Shown here: in pieces, positions 17,167 through 25,606 of the stretch
How positions within the stretch are numbered: the stretch's first letter is position 1
Layout of the letters: each line of letters opens with the position of its first letter
NCBI GenBank assembly: GCA_023266355.1
Contig: JAHFQM010000001.1
Span: 518,115-582,114, forward strand
Reading direction: 5' to 3'
From: Aquabacterium sp.
GTDB lineage: Bacteria; Pseudomonadota; Gammaproteobacteria; Burkholderiales; Burkholderiaceae_C
Length of the DNA: 64,000 bases
Position numbers and translations under genes: made by a program
Notes under the pieces: generated by a model
Seen by the model: only the letters and a program-made list of their open reading frames with translations
Databases searched by the model: none
What the model was told of the DNA's origin: nothing

Positions 17167-18162
17167 ATGGCCGATCTCCTCGCTCCGGGTTTGCTGGACG
17201 GCGCCGCCCTGAACATTGCGGTGCTGCACGCGCTTGACCAGTTGGGCATGGGCGTCCTGGTCAAGGATTTGTCCACCGGTCGTTACGACCTCACCAACGC
17301 CGTCGCAGCCCGCCTGTTGGGCCTGGAAGGCCGCGAACTGGTGGGGGCGCAAGACAGCGACCTCTTCGATGCCACCCTGGCCGTGGCGCTGCGTGCCGCC
17401 GACCTGCAAGCCAAGGCCACACCGGGCGGCGTGATCTCCGAACACAAGCTGGAGGTGACCGGCGGCCGCCGCGAATTCACGGCCTGGCGCCAGTTGTTCA
17501 CGCCGGAAGAGGGCGTCCACAAGCTGGTGTCGGTCTGGCAGGACGTCACCGATGCGCGTCGCCGCGATGCCCAGTTGCAAGGCGCGCTTGCCCAGCTGGA
17601 ACAGCAGCAAAAGGCCAACGAAAACCTGCGCCGTGACGTCGAAGGCAGCCAGGTGCGCGATGCCCTCTCCGGCCTCTACCACCGCGCCCACTTCGAAGAG
17701 CAGCTCTGCCGCGAGGCCGATCTCTCCAGCCGCGAGCAGCGCGAATTTGCCCTGGTGGCCATCGCCGTGGACAACATGGACGAGATCCGCCAGAACCATG
17801 GCCTGGACGGCTGCGAGCGCGTCATCGAATCCCTGGGTCGCCTGCTGCGTGCCGGCACCCGCGCCATGGACGCGCCTTGCCGCCTGGGCGGTGACCGCTT
17901 CGTGGTGCTGCTGTCAGGCGTGGGCCTGGCCACGGCGCACTCGCGCATGGAGCAACTGCGCCGCCAGTGCGCCCAGCACATCGTGGCGCACAACGGTCAG
18001 CCCATCCCCTTCACGGTCAGCATGGGCGTGGCCAGCTTCCCGCACACGGCGGGCCTGGTCGATGAGCTCATGCGCAGCGCCGACCGCGCCCTGGCAGGTG
18101 CCCGCGAAAAAGGCGGCAACCGCATCGTGCTGGCCAGCATCCAGTTCACGCCAGCAGCCTGA
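17167..18162 (+). CDS. PAS-GGDEF protein with degenerate (probably inactive) cyclase site
   Basis: 331 residues: a PAS-like sensor (about 15-130), a short coiled coil rich in Gln/Glu (about 135-160) and a GGDEF fold (165-325). The active site is altered: the signature is GGDRF (241-245), the first metal-binding aspartate of the usual LDID motif is Ala (IAVDNMDEI), and the GDE of the guanine site reads GCE. The domain is thus probably a sensor or binding module rather than a diguanylate cyclase. ATG 17167 has no ribosome site; a short overlapping upstream frame is noted in the findings. It is monocistronic and convergent with the 6S RNA/zapA unit. Confidence 0.8.
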   Translation: MADLLAPGLLDGAALNIAVLHALDQLGMGVLVKDLSTGRYDLTNAVAARLLGLEGRELVGAQDSDLFDATLAVALRAADLQAKATPGGVISEHKLEVTGGRREFTAWRQLFTPEEGVHKLVSVWQDVTDARRRDAQLQGALAQLEQQQKANENLRRDVEGSQVRDALSGLYHRAHFEEQLCREADLSSREQREFALVAIAVDNMDEIRQNHGLDGCERVIESLGRLLRAGTRAMDAPCRLGGDRFVVLLSGVGLATAHSRMEQLRRQCAQHIVAHNGQPIPFTVSMGVASFPHTAGLVDELMRSADRALAGAREKGGNRIVLASIQFTPAA

Positions 18163-18207
18163 GCCCGCGTCGAGCGTTCGGCAAAACCACACAAGGGAAA
18201 GCCACAC

Positions 18208-18245
18208 AAAAAAACGGCCAGACCCTGTGAAGGTGTCTGGCCGTT
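18208..18245 (-). terminator. Rho-independent terminator downstream of 6S RNA / zapA
   Basis: Read on the minus strand, AACGGCCAGAC (18245 inward) pairs perfectly with GTCTGGCCGTT over 11 bp around an 11-base loop and is followed by a run of seven T. On the plus strand there is no T-run after the stem, so it mainly ends the zapB-zapA-6S transcripts. Confidence 0.88.
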
Positions 18246-18254
18246 GTGCATGCA

Positions 18255-18431
18255 AGGTCCGCCGGAAACTGGTTGCCGCATTCCTGAACCCAGGGGATTC
18301 AGGTGGGCGAGGTCAGCACCACTTCGGGTTCGTCTGACGCGAGACGATCACACCAGTGGGCGATGTTCCAAGCCCTGGCTCTAAGAGCATCGGTTCAAGG
18401 AAATAAAAACAACCACGAACCCGACGGACGC
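18255..18431 (-). ncRNA. ssrS: 6S RNA
   Basis: 6S RNA traps sigma-70 RNA polymerase in stationary phase by mimicking an open promoter. The roughly 177-nt segment downstream of zapA folds as expected. The ends pair (5' GTCCGTCGG with 3' CCGGCGGAC, then TGGTTG with CAACCA). A terminal hairpin TCGTCT-6 nt-AGACGA (18330-18347) sits at the centre. Hairpins on both strands of the central bubble are visible, GCTC-TTA-GAGC on the 5' side and CCTGAA/TTCAGG (18283-18303) on the 3' side. A TAGAAT -10 box (plus 18436-18441) places the 5' end near 18430. The zapA-ssrS order is widely conserved in Proteobacteria. The exact ends are estimates. Confidence 0.85.
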
Positions 18432-18546
18432 TTTCATTCTACGACTTGGCGTGCAGCGTGGGCGAGAAATTGCGCCGATGTCGCCCCCTTTCACAGGGGC
18501 TTGTGGACCGCAGACATCGGGCTGACACGGGCAGGTGCCTGGGGCC

Positions 18547-18879
18547 TCAAATCAGGTGGCCGTCCTGGCCCAGGGTCTGATCGAGGCGGGCGATGAGCTG
18601 GTCGATGTAGGCGGCATCGTCGGGCGCGCTGGCCGGCTGGCCTGCCTGGGTTGGCGCCGGAGATGCGGCCGCGGCCGTGGGCCGCTCGCTGAGCACATAG
18701 GCCAGGTTCAATGCCGCCAGCACGGCGATGCGCTCGCGGGCCTTGAGCTTGCCGCTGTCGCGGATGGCGCACATCTCGCGGTCCACCTGGGCCACGGCCT
18801 CGCGCAGGCGCGCCTCGCCGCCTTCGGGGCAGCCCAGGCGGTAGCTCTGGCCCATGATGGAGACTTCGATCTGGTTCAT
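18547..18879 (-). CDS. zapA: Cell division protein ZapA
   Basis: 110-residue FtsZ-associated protein that bundles FtsZ filaments at midcell. The N-terminal globular part MNQIEVSIMGQSYRLGCP and the following helix with REAVAQVDREM and RERIAVLAALNLAYVL match the family; a Pro/Ala-rich linker precedes a final helix. It lies 5 bases downstream of the coiled-coil gene and upstream of the 6S RNA gene, the standard arrangement. Confidence 0.92.
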   Translation of the reverse strand: MNQIEVSIMGQSYRLGCPEGGEARLREAVAQVDREMCAIRDSGKLKARERIAVLAALNLAYVLSERPTAAAASPAPTQAGQPASAPDDAAYIDQLIARLDQTLGQDGHLI

Positions 18880-18884
18880 GCGGC

Positions 18885-19166
18885 TCAGGCGTCGGGGTTC
18901 TGGGGATGGCCGTGGTCGGCCGCGTCCGTGTCATCGGCATCCACGTCGGCATCCATGCCTGGGTGGACACCTGTGGCGGGCAGCGGCAGCTTGTCGAGCA
19001 GGGCGTCGATGCGGCCGCGGGCGGCGGCCAGGCGCGCGCGCAGGGAGTCACGCTCCTGCGTGATCACCGTGACTTGCTGGGCCAGCAGGTCGTTGGTGCG
19101 TCGCAGCTCTTCGTGGCGCAGCAGGAGCCGTTCGATGCGGTCGGTGAGTTCGTCGATTCTGGACAT
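18885..19166 (-). CDS. ZapB-like short coiled-coil cell-division protein
   Basis: 93 residues. Residues 1-60 are an unbroken amphipathic coiled coil (MSRIDELTDRIERLLLRHEE, then LRRTNDLLAQQVTVITQERD), followed by an acidic, Asp/Ala/His-rich tail. Size, fold and place directly before zapA match the ZapB-like family seen next to zapA in Beta- and Gammaproteobacteria. Start ATG 19166 gives the shortest frame that keeps the coiled coil; longer upstream frames would run into the divergent promoter region. Confidence 0.75.
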   Translation of the reverse strand: MSRIDELTDRIERLLLRHEELRRTNDLLAQQVTVITQERDSLRARLAAARGRIDALLDKLPLPATGVHPGMDADVDADDTDAADHGHPQNPDA

Positions 19167-19213
19167 GGGGCGCGGCCACCTGGAGCGTCGGCAAAGGTGT
19201 CGGACGTTGCCGG

Positions 19214-19256
19214 ATTGTAGGCGTGCGCAGGGTGGCGGGGCCCCAGGGCGTAGAAT
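19214..19256. promoter_or_regulatory. Divergent -10 elements for zapB-zapA and the B12 riboswitch transcript
   Basis: TACAAT on the minus strand (plus 19219-19214) points to the zap genes, and TAGAAT on the plus strand (19251-19256) lies about 6-10 bases before the first conserved riboswitch stem. Neither has a clear -35 at 16-18 bases, so these are candidates only. Confidence 0.4.
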
Positions 19257-19261
19257 CCGCC

Positions 19262-19485
19262 CCGTTGGTGCTCGCGCCGGTGTTCCGCCGGTGCAGTTAA
19301 ACGGGAAGCAAGAGGGTCTGCGCATCGCCGATGCCAGCCTGACTTGCGCTGCCCCCGCAACGGTCGGCGGTCGAGCCGTGCAGCGTGTCTGCGCAGCTCC
19401 GCTTGTGTGCTTCAGCCACTGGGTCTTCGGGCCTGGGAAGGTCTCACAGGTCGCATCGCCCAGCCCGGATACCGGCCAGCAAGGG
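19262..19485 (+). ncRNA. Cobalamin riboswitch (B12 element)
   Basis: Adenosylcobalamin-sensing leader. Conserved blocks appear in order: GGTGCAGTTAAACGGGAAGC (19290-19309), GCTGCCCCCGCAACGGTC (19349-19366), a GGGAAGGTC block near 19435, and the B12 box AGCCCGGATACCGGCC (19462-19477). About 85 bases separate the B12 box from the btuB ATG. No clear intrinsic terminator was seen there, so control of translation is likely (inference). It should repress the whole B12 uptake and salvage cluster when cobalamin is plentiful. Confidence 0.93.
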
Positions 19486-19568
19486 GTTCGATGGCAGCGA
19501 TGCCGTCGGGCCATGTCGCTCATGCCTGCGGGGACGCTGGCGGGGGCTCTTGCCTGTCTGTTTCAATC

Positions 19569-21563
19569 ATGTTTTTTGTGAACTCGGTGCGTGTCGCACC
19601 CGGGGTGCGTTCGGCCGTGGCCGTGGCGTGTGGTGTGCTGTCTGCCCTGTCGTGGGGTGCGGCTTGGGCCGATGAGGTGGACCCGGTGGTGGTGTCGGCC
19701 AGCCGGATGCCGCAGTTGCTGCGCACAGCGCCCATCGGCGCCACCGTCATCACCGCCGAGCAGATCGAGCGCTCGGGCGTGTCGGACGCCAACGAGGCCA
19801 TCCGCAAGCTGGGCGGTGTGCCCGCCCGCGCGGACCTCTTCAATGGCCGCGAGAACAAGATCGACCTGCGCGGCTTCGGCGATGCTGCGCCCCAGAACGT
19901 GGTCGTGCTGGTGGACGGCATCCGCATCAGCGAAAATGAAATGCTGGCGGCTCGGCTCAGCGCGATCCCCCTGGAGCGCATCGACCGCATCGAGATCGTG
20001 CGCGGCAGCAGCAGCGTGATGTGGGGCGAGGGCGCCTCGGCGGGCGCCATCAACGTGATCCTCAAGCAGCCCGAGGGGGGGCGCGATGGCGCCACGGTGA
20101 CGTCGGGTCGCGTGCAGGCGGCCGTGGCCTCGTTCGGTGGCCACGAGCTGGGCGCCAGTGGCGAGTACGGCATGGGCCCTTGGCTGCTGGACGCCGCCGT
20201 GAAGCGCGTGCGCGACGGCGGTTGGCGCGACAACGCCGAGTACCGCCAGGACGTGGGCAGCTTCGGTGCGCAGCTGCGACTGAAGGATGTGCGCGCAGCT
20301 TTTCGCGTGCAGCACGAAGACCAGGCTTCGCGCCTGCCGGGCGCGCTGAGTTTCGAGGATGCACGCCAGCGTCCGCGCAGCACAGACACACCCAAGGACT
20401 ACGCCAATGCCGGCGAAACGCGCTACACGGCGCAACTGGCGTGGCAGACCACATCGGCCTGGGCCTTGCAGCTGGATGCGGGCAAACGCGAGCGGACGGC
20501 GGCGTACGTGTCTTTCGGCGGTGCCGAAGTGCGCAGCAACAGCCAGCAATCGCAGTTGACGCCGACTGTGCGTTTTGCGCAGGCCTTCTCCGGTGTGGAT
20601 GTGAAGGCTGTGTCAGGCGTGGACCTGCAGGACTGGCGCTTCGACAAGACCGGCAGCCTCGGCCTGGAGACGGGCACCCAGCGCAACCGCGCTTTCTTCG
20701 TGCATGGCGATGTGGCCCTGCCCACGGCCACGCGCATCAGCACCGGTTGGCGCAGCGAGAAGGTCAACAAGGTCGGTGACTACCCAGGTGGCGACTACCC
20801 CGCCACCCAGTACGACCGCGACGACCACCTCTACGCCAGCGAGCTGGGCCTGAGCCAGACGGTGTTGCCGGGCTGGGAGGTCTATGGCCGTGCGGCCACG
20901 TCTTACCGCCAGGCCAACATCGACGAAAACCGCGTGACGCCCAACAACGGTCCGCTGCGCCCGCAGCGCAACAGCGACCGCGAAGTCGGTGTGAAGTGGG
21001 CGCAGGGTGCGCAGTCGGCGACGGTGCGCTACTTCACGCAGAAGACGCGTGACGAAATCGTCTATGACCCTTTGGTCTTTGCGAACGCCAACATCGACCC
21101 GACGCAACGCAAGGGCGTGGAGGCCGAAGGCCGCTGGCAGGCCACGCAGCGCTTGAGCGTGTCGGCGGTCGTGCAGCAGCTGACGGCGCGCTTCCGTGAG
21201 GGCGTCAATGCGGGCAAGGAGATGGTGCTGGTCGCGCCGCGCTCGGCCACGTTGCGCGCCGGCTGGCGCATCGACGACCACCAGACCCTGGACGCGGGCC
21301 TGCAGTTCCTGGCAGCCTCGCGCTACAGCGGCGATGAAAGCAACAGCTGCTCGGTGCGCGTGCCCTCGTCCACGCTGCTGGACGCGCGTTACGCCTGGTC
21401 TGACCGCGACTGGACGGTGGCGGTCAGCGGCACGAACCTCGCTGACCGCCGTGGTTTCGACTATGGTTTCGCCTATTCGCTGGACGGCACGCCGTGCAGC
21501 ACACGTGGTGTCTACCCCTACGCCGGTCGCAGCCTGAAGCTCGCCGTCACGCGGCGCTTCTGA
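19569..21563 (+). CDS. btuB: TonB-dependent outer-membrane cobalamin/corrinoid receptor BtuB
   Basis: 664-residue TonB-dependent receptor that takes up vitamin B12 across the outer membrane. Signal peptide (about 1-34, ending SWGAAWADE), TonB box DPVVVSASR, plug domain (IGATVITAEQIERSG, VVLVDGIRISENE, RIEIVRGSSSVMWGEGASAG) and a 22-strand-type barrel ending in the aromatic residue of LAVTRRF. ATG 19569 is chosen because it gives a clean signal peptide; longer frames run back into the riboswitch. The riboswitch directly upstream and the cob/btu genes downstream make a corrinoid substrate nearly certain. Confidence 0.92.
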   Translation: MFFVNSVRVAPGVRSAVAVACGVLSALSWGAAWADEVDPVVVSASRMPQLLRTAPIGATVITAEQIERSGVSDANEAIRKLGGVPARADLFNGRENKIDLRGFGDAAPQNVVVLVDGIRISENEMLAARLSAIPLERIDRIEIVRGSSSVMWGEGASAGAINVILKQPEGGRDGATVTSGRVQAAVASFGGHELGASGEYGMGPWLLDAAVKRVRDGGWRDNAEYRQDVGSFGAQLRLKDVRAAFRVQHEDQASRLPGALSFEDARQRPRSTDTPKDYANAGETRYTAQLAWQTTSAWALQLDAGKRERTAAYVSFGGAEVRSNSQQSQLTPTVRFAQAFSGVDVKAVSGVDLQDWRFDKTGSLGLETGTQRNRAFFVHGDVALPTATRISTGWRSEKVNKVGDYPGGDYPATQYDRDDHLYASELGLSQTVLPGWEVYGRAATSYRQANIDENRVTPNNGPLRPQRNSDREVGVKWAQGAQSATVRYFTQKTRDEIVYDPLVFANANIDPTQRKGVEAEGRWQATQRLSVSAVVQQLTARFREGVNAGKEMVLVAPRSATLRAGWRIDDHQTLDAGLQFLAASRYSGDESNSCSVRVPSSTLLDARYAWSDRDWTVAVSGTNLADRRGFDYGFAYSLDGTPCSTRGVYPYAGRSLKLAVTRRF

Positions 21564-21601
21564 AGCGTTCCTGAGGCATCCTCGCGTCATCCTTGTTGTC
21601 C

Positions 21602-22192
21602 ATGAGCCCACACCACCTCATCCTCGGCGGCCAGCGCAGCGGCAAGTCGCGCCATGCCGAGCGGCTGGCGCAAGCCTGGTTGCAGCGTTCGCCGCAGCAC
21701 GGGGTGACGGTGGTGGCAACGGCCATGGCGTCTGACGAGGAGATGCGCGAGCGCATCGCGCGGCACCGGCTGGACCGCCCGGCGGACTTCGATGCGATCG
21801 AAGCGCCGCTGGACCTGGCCGCGGCTCTGCGCGGCGCGAGCGAGCTGGGTGACCCGCATCGCCTGGTCGTGATCGACTGCCTGACGCTGTGGGTGACGAA
21901 CGTGTTGATGCCGATGCATGGGGCTGCCGAGGCCGATGCAGGCACCGACGCCGTGCTGCACACCTGGACCCAACGCAGGCAGGCCTTCCTGGCGGCCTTG
22001 CGCGAGCGCGAGGGCCCGGTGGTGCTGGTGTCCAACGAGATTGGCATGGGCGTCATCCCGCTGGGCGCGGATGTGCGCCGCGTGGTCGATGAGCTGGGGC
22101 GCCTGCACCAGGACGTGGCCCAGTGCTGTGGCCACATCACGCTGATGGCCGCCGGTCAGCCCTTCACGCAGCAGGTGCAGCGGTGGGGTTGA
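21602..22192 (+). CDS. cobU: Bifunctional adenosylcobinamide kinase / adenosylcobinamide-phosphate guanylyltransferase
   Basis: Activates adenosylcobinamide: phosphorylates it and adds GMP, giving AdoCbi-GDP for CobS. 196 residues. P-loop GGQRSGKSRHAE at the N-terminus, the DCLTLWVTN segment and VSNEIGMGVIP, all family signatures. ATG 21602 is preferred over two TTG codons just before it. It follows btuB by about 38 bases, and its stop overlaps the proposed btuF start. Confidence 0.93.
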   Translation: MSPHHLILGGQRSGKSRHAERLAQAWLQRSPQHGVTVVATAMASDEEMRERIARHRLDRPADFDAIEAPLDLAAALRGASELGDPHRLVVIDCLTLWVTNVLMPMHGAAEADAGTDAVLHTWTQRRQAFLAALREREGPVVLVSNEIGMGVIPLGADVRRVVDELGRLHQDVAQCCGHITLMAAGQPFTQQVQRWG

Positions 22193-23121
22193 CGCGCCGC
22201 ATCGGCCTGAGGATGCGGGCCACCTTGGCTGCCTCGGCCGCTTTGACAGCTTTTGTCGCCTTGACTGCGCTGGTGGCAGCGTGCGCCACCTCCGCAACCG
22301 CCGCCCCCATCACCCTGGTGGACGACCGCGGCACCCCCGTGACCTTGCCGGCACCGCCGCAGCGCATCGTGTCGCTGCTGCCGTCGTTGACCGAATCCGT
22401 GTGCGTGCTGGGCGCGTGCGCGCGCCTGGTGGCGACCGACCGCTGGTCGAACTGGCCGGCGCCGGTGGCCGGCCTGCCCAAGCTGGGCGGCTTGGAAGAT
22501 GCCAATGTGGAGCGCATCCTGGCCCTGCGCCCGGACCTGGTCTTGCTGGCGCCCTCGTCGCGCCTGAGCGGGCGCCTGCGCAGCCTGGGCCTGCCCGTGG
22601 CCGAACTGGACGCCACCGAGTTGGGTCAGGTGCAGCGTGTGCTGCAGAAGGTCGCGGCGCTCATCGGCCAGCCGCACGCCGCAGCCGTGCAGTGGCAGCG
22701 CATGCAGGACGAGCTGCGCCTGGCGCGCCTGGCCGTGCCGGAACGCGCGCGCGGCATCGCCGTGTACGTTGAGGTGGGCAGCGCGCCCTACGCGGCGTCC
22801 GAGTCTTCTTACATCGGCGAATTGCTGGCGCAACTGGGCGCGCGCAATGTGGTGCCCGCCGCGCTGGGGCCGTTCCCCAAGCTGAACCCGGAGTTCGTGG
22901 TGAAGGCGCGGCCGGCGCTCATCGTCGTGTCGGCGGGTGAGCGCGCGGGCCTGGCCCAGCGCCCCGGTTGGGCCGGGCTGGACGCCGTGCGGCAGGGCCG
23001 CATCTGTGCCTTGTCATCGGCCGACATGGACGTGTTGTCGCGGCCCGGTCCGCGTGTCGGCCAGGCCGCGATGGTGCTGGCCCATTGCCTGCAGGACCAC
23101 GTGCCTGCCGCGCCCCGATGA
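22189..23121 (+). CDS. btuF: Cobalamin ABC transporter, periplasmic binding protein
   Basis: Captures corrinoids in the periplasm for BtuCD. Class III binding protein (BtuF/FhuD type), about 310 residues. Signal sequence with a possible lipobox (LVAAC), then PAPPQRIVSLLPSLTESVCV, the conserved start of BtuF, and ATDRWSNWP. The start is uncertain: TTG 22189 overlaps the cobU stop (TTGA), like the ATGA overlaps that follow, while ATG 22213 and GTG 22183 are also in frame. The stop overlaps the btuC start. Confidence 0.88.
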   Translation: MTRRIGLRMRATLAASAALTAFVALTALVAACATSATAAPITLVDDRGTPVTLPAPPQRIVSLLPSLTESVCVLGACARLVATDRWSNWPAPVAGLPKLGGLEDANVERILALRPDLVLLAPSSRLSGRLRSLGLPVAELDATELGQVQRVLQKVAALIGQPHAAAVQWQRMQDELRLARLAVPERARGIAVYVEVGSAPYAASESSYIGELLAQLGARNVVPAALGPFPKLNPEFVVKARPALIVVSAGERAGLAQRPGWAGLDAVRQGRICALSSADMDVLSRPGPRVGQAAMVLAHCLQDHVPAAPR

Positions 23122-24197
23122 CGGTGCCTCACCCCCTCCCAACTGCGAGCCCAACTGCGCGCCCGACAGCACGCCAGGCCACGCACCCGGCGGTGCTCTT
23201 GGCCGCCGGCCTCGCCCTGGTCGCCGTGCTGGCCTTGCTGGGCCTGGGCATGGGCGCCGAGGGTTGGCAAGCGCCCTGGCAGGCTTGGGGCGACGCCGGT
23301 CAGCGCGCCATCGTGTGGGACATCCGCGCGCCGCGCACCCTGGGGGCCTTCCTCGTGGGCGCCTTGCTGGGCCTGGGCGGCGCGGTGGCGCAAGGCCTGT
23401 TCCGCAACCCGCTGGCCGAGCCCCACCTGCTGGGCAGCGCCTCCGGGGCCGGCCTGAGCATGGCCCTGGCGCTGGCCGTGGGCGGTGCCTGGGGCTGCTT
23501 GCCCGGCGGCGATGTGGGGGGCGATGCCGCAACCGTGGCGTCCAGCCTGGGCGGGCGCCTGAGCCTGACGGCCCTGGCCTTTTTCGGGGCCTTGGGCGGT
23601 GTGGCCCTCACCCTCGCGCTGGCGCGTGGCGCGACCCAAACGATGCGCCTGCTGCTGGCCGGTGTCGTCGTGGGCGTGGTGCTGGGCGCGCTCACGCAGT
23701 GGCTGATGCTGTCGTCTGCCGAAGCCTGGCGGGCCATGCAGGCCTTCATGCTGGGCAACACCGCCTTGCTCGGTTGGGATGCCTGCGCCCTCATGGCCGC
23801 GGTGTGGGTGATCACGCTGCCGCTGGCCCTGGCCTTGTCGCGGGTGCTGGACGCGCTTGCCTTGGGCGAAGACACCGCGCGCAGCCTGGGCGTGCCCCTG
23901 GGCCTGGCCCGTGCCGTGCTGGTGGGCGTGCTGGCGGCGGCCACCGCGGCGGCCGTCGCCCAGGCCGGCCTGGTGGCGTTCGTGGGCCTGGCAGCGCCCC
24001 ACCTGGTGCGGGGCCTCAGCGGCGGGCGTCACCGTGTGCTTTTGTGGGCGGCCAGCGCCATGGGCGGGGTGTTGATGCTGGTGTCCGACGTGCTGGCGCG
24101 CGGCCTGCTGCCCCCGCAAGAATTGCCCGTCGGCGTGTTGACCGCGGTGCTGGGCGGCGTCTACCTGCTGGTGCTGCTGCACCGGAGGCCGGCATGA
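23118..24197 (+). CDS. btuC: Cobalamin ABC transporter, permease
   Basis: 359-residue FecCD/BtuC-type permease with about ten membrane segments. Family blocks are visible: WDIRAPRTLGAFLVGALLGL, GLFRNPLAEPHLLGSASGA, LLAGVVVGVVLGAL, and near the C-terminus VAFVGLAAPHLVRGLSGGRH, which contacts the ATPase. ATG 23118 overlaps the btuF stop (ATGA), and its own stop overlaps the btuD start, showing tight coupling of the three transporter genes. Confidence 0.93.
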   Translation: MTVPHPLPTASPTARPTARQATHPAVLLAAGLALVAVLALLGLGMGAEGWQAPWQAWGDAGQRAIVWDIRAPRTLGAFLVGALLGLGGAVAQGLFRNPLAEPHLLGSASGAGLSMALALAVGGAWGCLPGGDVGGDAATVASSLGGRLSLTALAFFGALGGVALTLALARGATQTMRLLLAGVVVGVVLGALTQWLMLSSAEAWRAMQAFMLGNTALLGWDACALMAAVWVITLPLALALSRVLDALALGEDTARSLGVPLGLARAVLVGVLAAATAAAVAQAGLVAFVGLAAPHLVRGLSGGRHRVLLWAASAMGGVLMLVSDVLARGLLPPQELPVGVLTAVLGGVYLLVLLHRRPA

Positions 24198-24994
24198 GCG
24201 CGGCACCGAAGCTCCCCGTGCTGCGGGCCCGCGACCTGAGCGTGCAACGCGGCCAGGCCACGGTGGTGCGGGGCGTCAACCTGGCGGCGCACGCAGGCCA
24301 GTGGCTGGCCATCGTCGGGCCCAATGGCGCGGGCAAGTCCAGCCTCTTGCAGGCCCTGGCCGGGCTGTGGCCGGCGGCGTCGGGCGAGGTGCTGTTGCAT
24401 GGCCAGACCGGTGCGCAAGTGTCGGCCCACCAACGTGCCCGCCAACGCGCCCGACAGTTGGCCTGGATGGGCCAGACCCCGCCCGGTGACGAGGCCCTCT
24501 CGGTCGATGACACCGTGGCCCTGGGCCGCCTGCCGCACCAAGGCTGGTTGGGCTGGCCCGCGCACTCGGCCGCTGACCGCGAGGCCATCGAACAGGCTTT
24601 GCAAGACACCGACTTGCTGGCCTTGCGCCACCGCGCCTTGCAGGCCTTGTCGGGCGGTGAGCGCCAGCGCGCCCACCTGGCCCGCGCCCTGGCCACGCAG
24701 GCGCCGGTGCTGCTGCTCGACGAGCCCTCGGCCCACCTCGACGCGCCGCACCAACGCCTGCTGGCCCAGGTGCTGCGCGCCCAGGCGCAGCGTGGCCGTG
24801 CCGTCGTCAGCGTCTTGCATGAACTGCCCTTGGCGCTGGCCGCCGACCGCATCGCCGTGATGCGCTCGGGCGAGCTGCTGGCCTGTGGCGATGCCGGCGA
24901 CGCCCGCGTGCACCGCGCCATCGAAACCGTGTTCGCGCAGGCCGTGCGCATCGCCCAGGTCGATGGGCGCTGGACGGCCTTGCCCTGCTACTGA
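24194..24994 (+). CDS. btuD: Cobalamin ABC transporter, ATP-binding protein
   Basis: 266-residue ATPase that powers corrinoid import. Walker A GPNGAGKSS, signature LSGGERQRAHLARALA, Walker B VLLLDEPSAHLD and the switch histidine in VSVLHELPLALA are all present. A short Pro/Gly region before the signature is normal for BtuD/FhuC proteins. ATG overlaps the btuC stop. Confidence 0.93.
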   Translation: MSAAPKLPVLRARDLSVQRGQATVVRGVNLAAHAGQWLAIVGPNGAGKSSLLQALAGLWPAASGEVLLHGQTGAQVSAHQRARQRARQLAWMGQTPPGDEALSVDDTVALGRLPHQGWLGWPAHSAADREAIEQALQDTDLLALRHRALQALSGGERQRAHLARALATQAPVLLLDEPSAHLDAPHQRLLAQVLRAQAQRGRAVVSVLHELPLALAADRIAVMRSGELLACGDAGDARVHRAIETVFAQAVRIAQVDGRWTALPCY

Positions 24995-25024
24995 AACCCA
25001 CCTCACCCGCACACACCCCACACC

Positions 25025-25594
25025 ATGGACATCCAGACCCCACCCACCGAAGCCCCGCAACAGCGCGAGAAGGCCGAGCGACGCGGCCTGCTCATCGTCA
25101 ACACGGGCGACGGCAAGGGCAAGAGCACGGCGGCCTTCGGCCTGGCCCTGCGCGCCCATGGCCGCGGCAAGTCCGTGCGCATCTTCCAGTTCATGAAGGT
25201 GCCCAGCGCGCGCTTCGGCGAGCACCGTGCCTTGGAGCAACTCGGCATCGCCATCGAAGGCCTGGGCGATGGCTTCAGCTGGAAGAGCAAGGACCTGGAG
25301 CAGTCGGCGCAACTGGCGCGCGAAGGCTGGGCCCGCGCGGCGGCCGTGATCGCCGCGGGCGACACCTTCCTGGTCGTGCTCGATGAAATGACCTACCCGC
25401 TGATCTACGGCTGGGTGCCGCTGGACGAGGTGGTCAATGCGCTGAGCGAGCGCCCCTCGCACGTGCACGTCGTCATCACCGGGCGCGACTGCCCGCCCGA
25501 AATCATCGCCATCGCCGACACGGTCAGCGAGGTGCGCAAGGTCAAGCACGCCTACGAGGCCGGCATCCCGGCGCAGCGCGGCATCGAAGACTGA
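25025..25594 (+). CDS. cobO: Cob(I)yrinic acid a,c-diamide adenosyltransferase (CobO/BtuR)
   Basis: Attaches the adenosyl ligand of ATP to the cobalt of imported corrinoids. 189 residues with the reversed-type P-loop [32 protein letters not shown], and [18 protein letters not shown], all characteristic of the CobA/CobO/BtuR family. An N-terminal polar extension of about 20 residues is usual. It lies 30 bases after btuD. Confidence 0.95.
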   Translation: MDIQTPPTEAPQQREKAERRGLLIVNTGDGKGKSTAAFGLALRAHGRGKSVRIFQFMKVPSARFGEHRALEQLGIAIEGLGDGFSWKSKDLEQSAQLAREGWARAAAVIAAGDTFLVVLDEMTYPLIYGWVPLDEVVNALSERPSHVHVVITGRDCPPEIIAIADTVSEVRKVKHAYEAGIPAQRGIED

Positions 25595-25606
25595 GTGGAC
25601 CGACCC

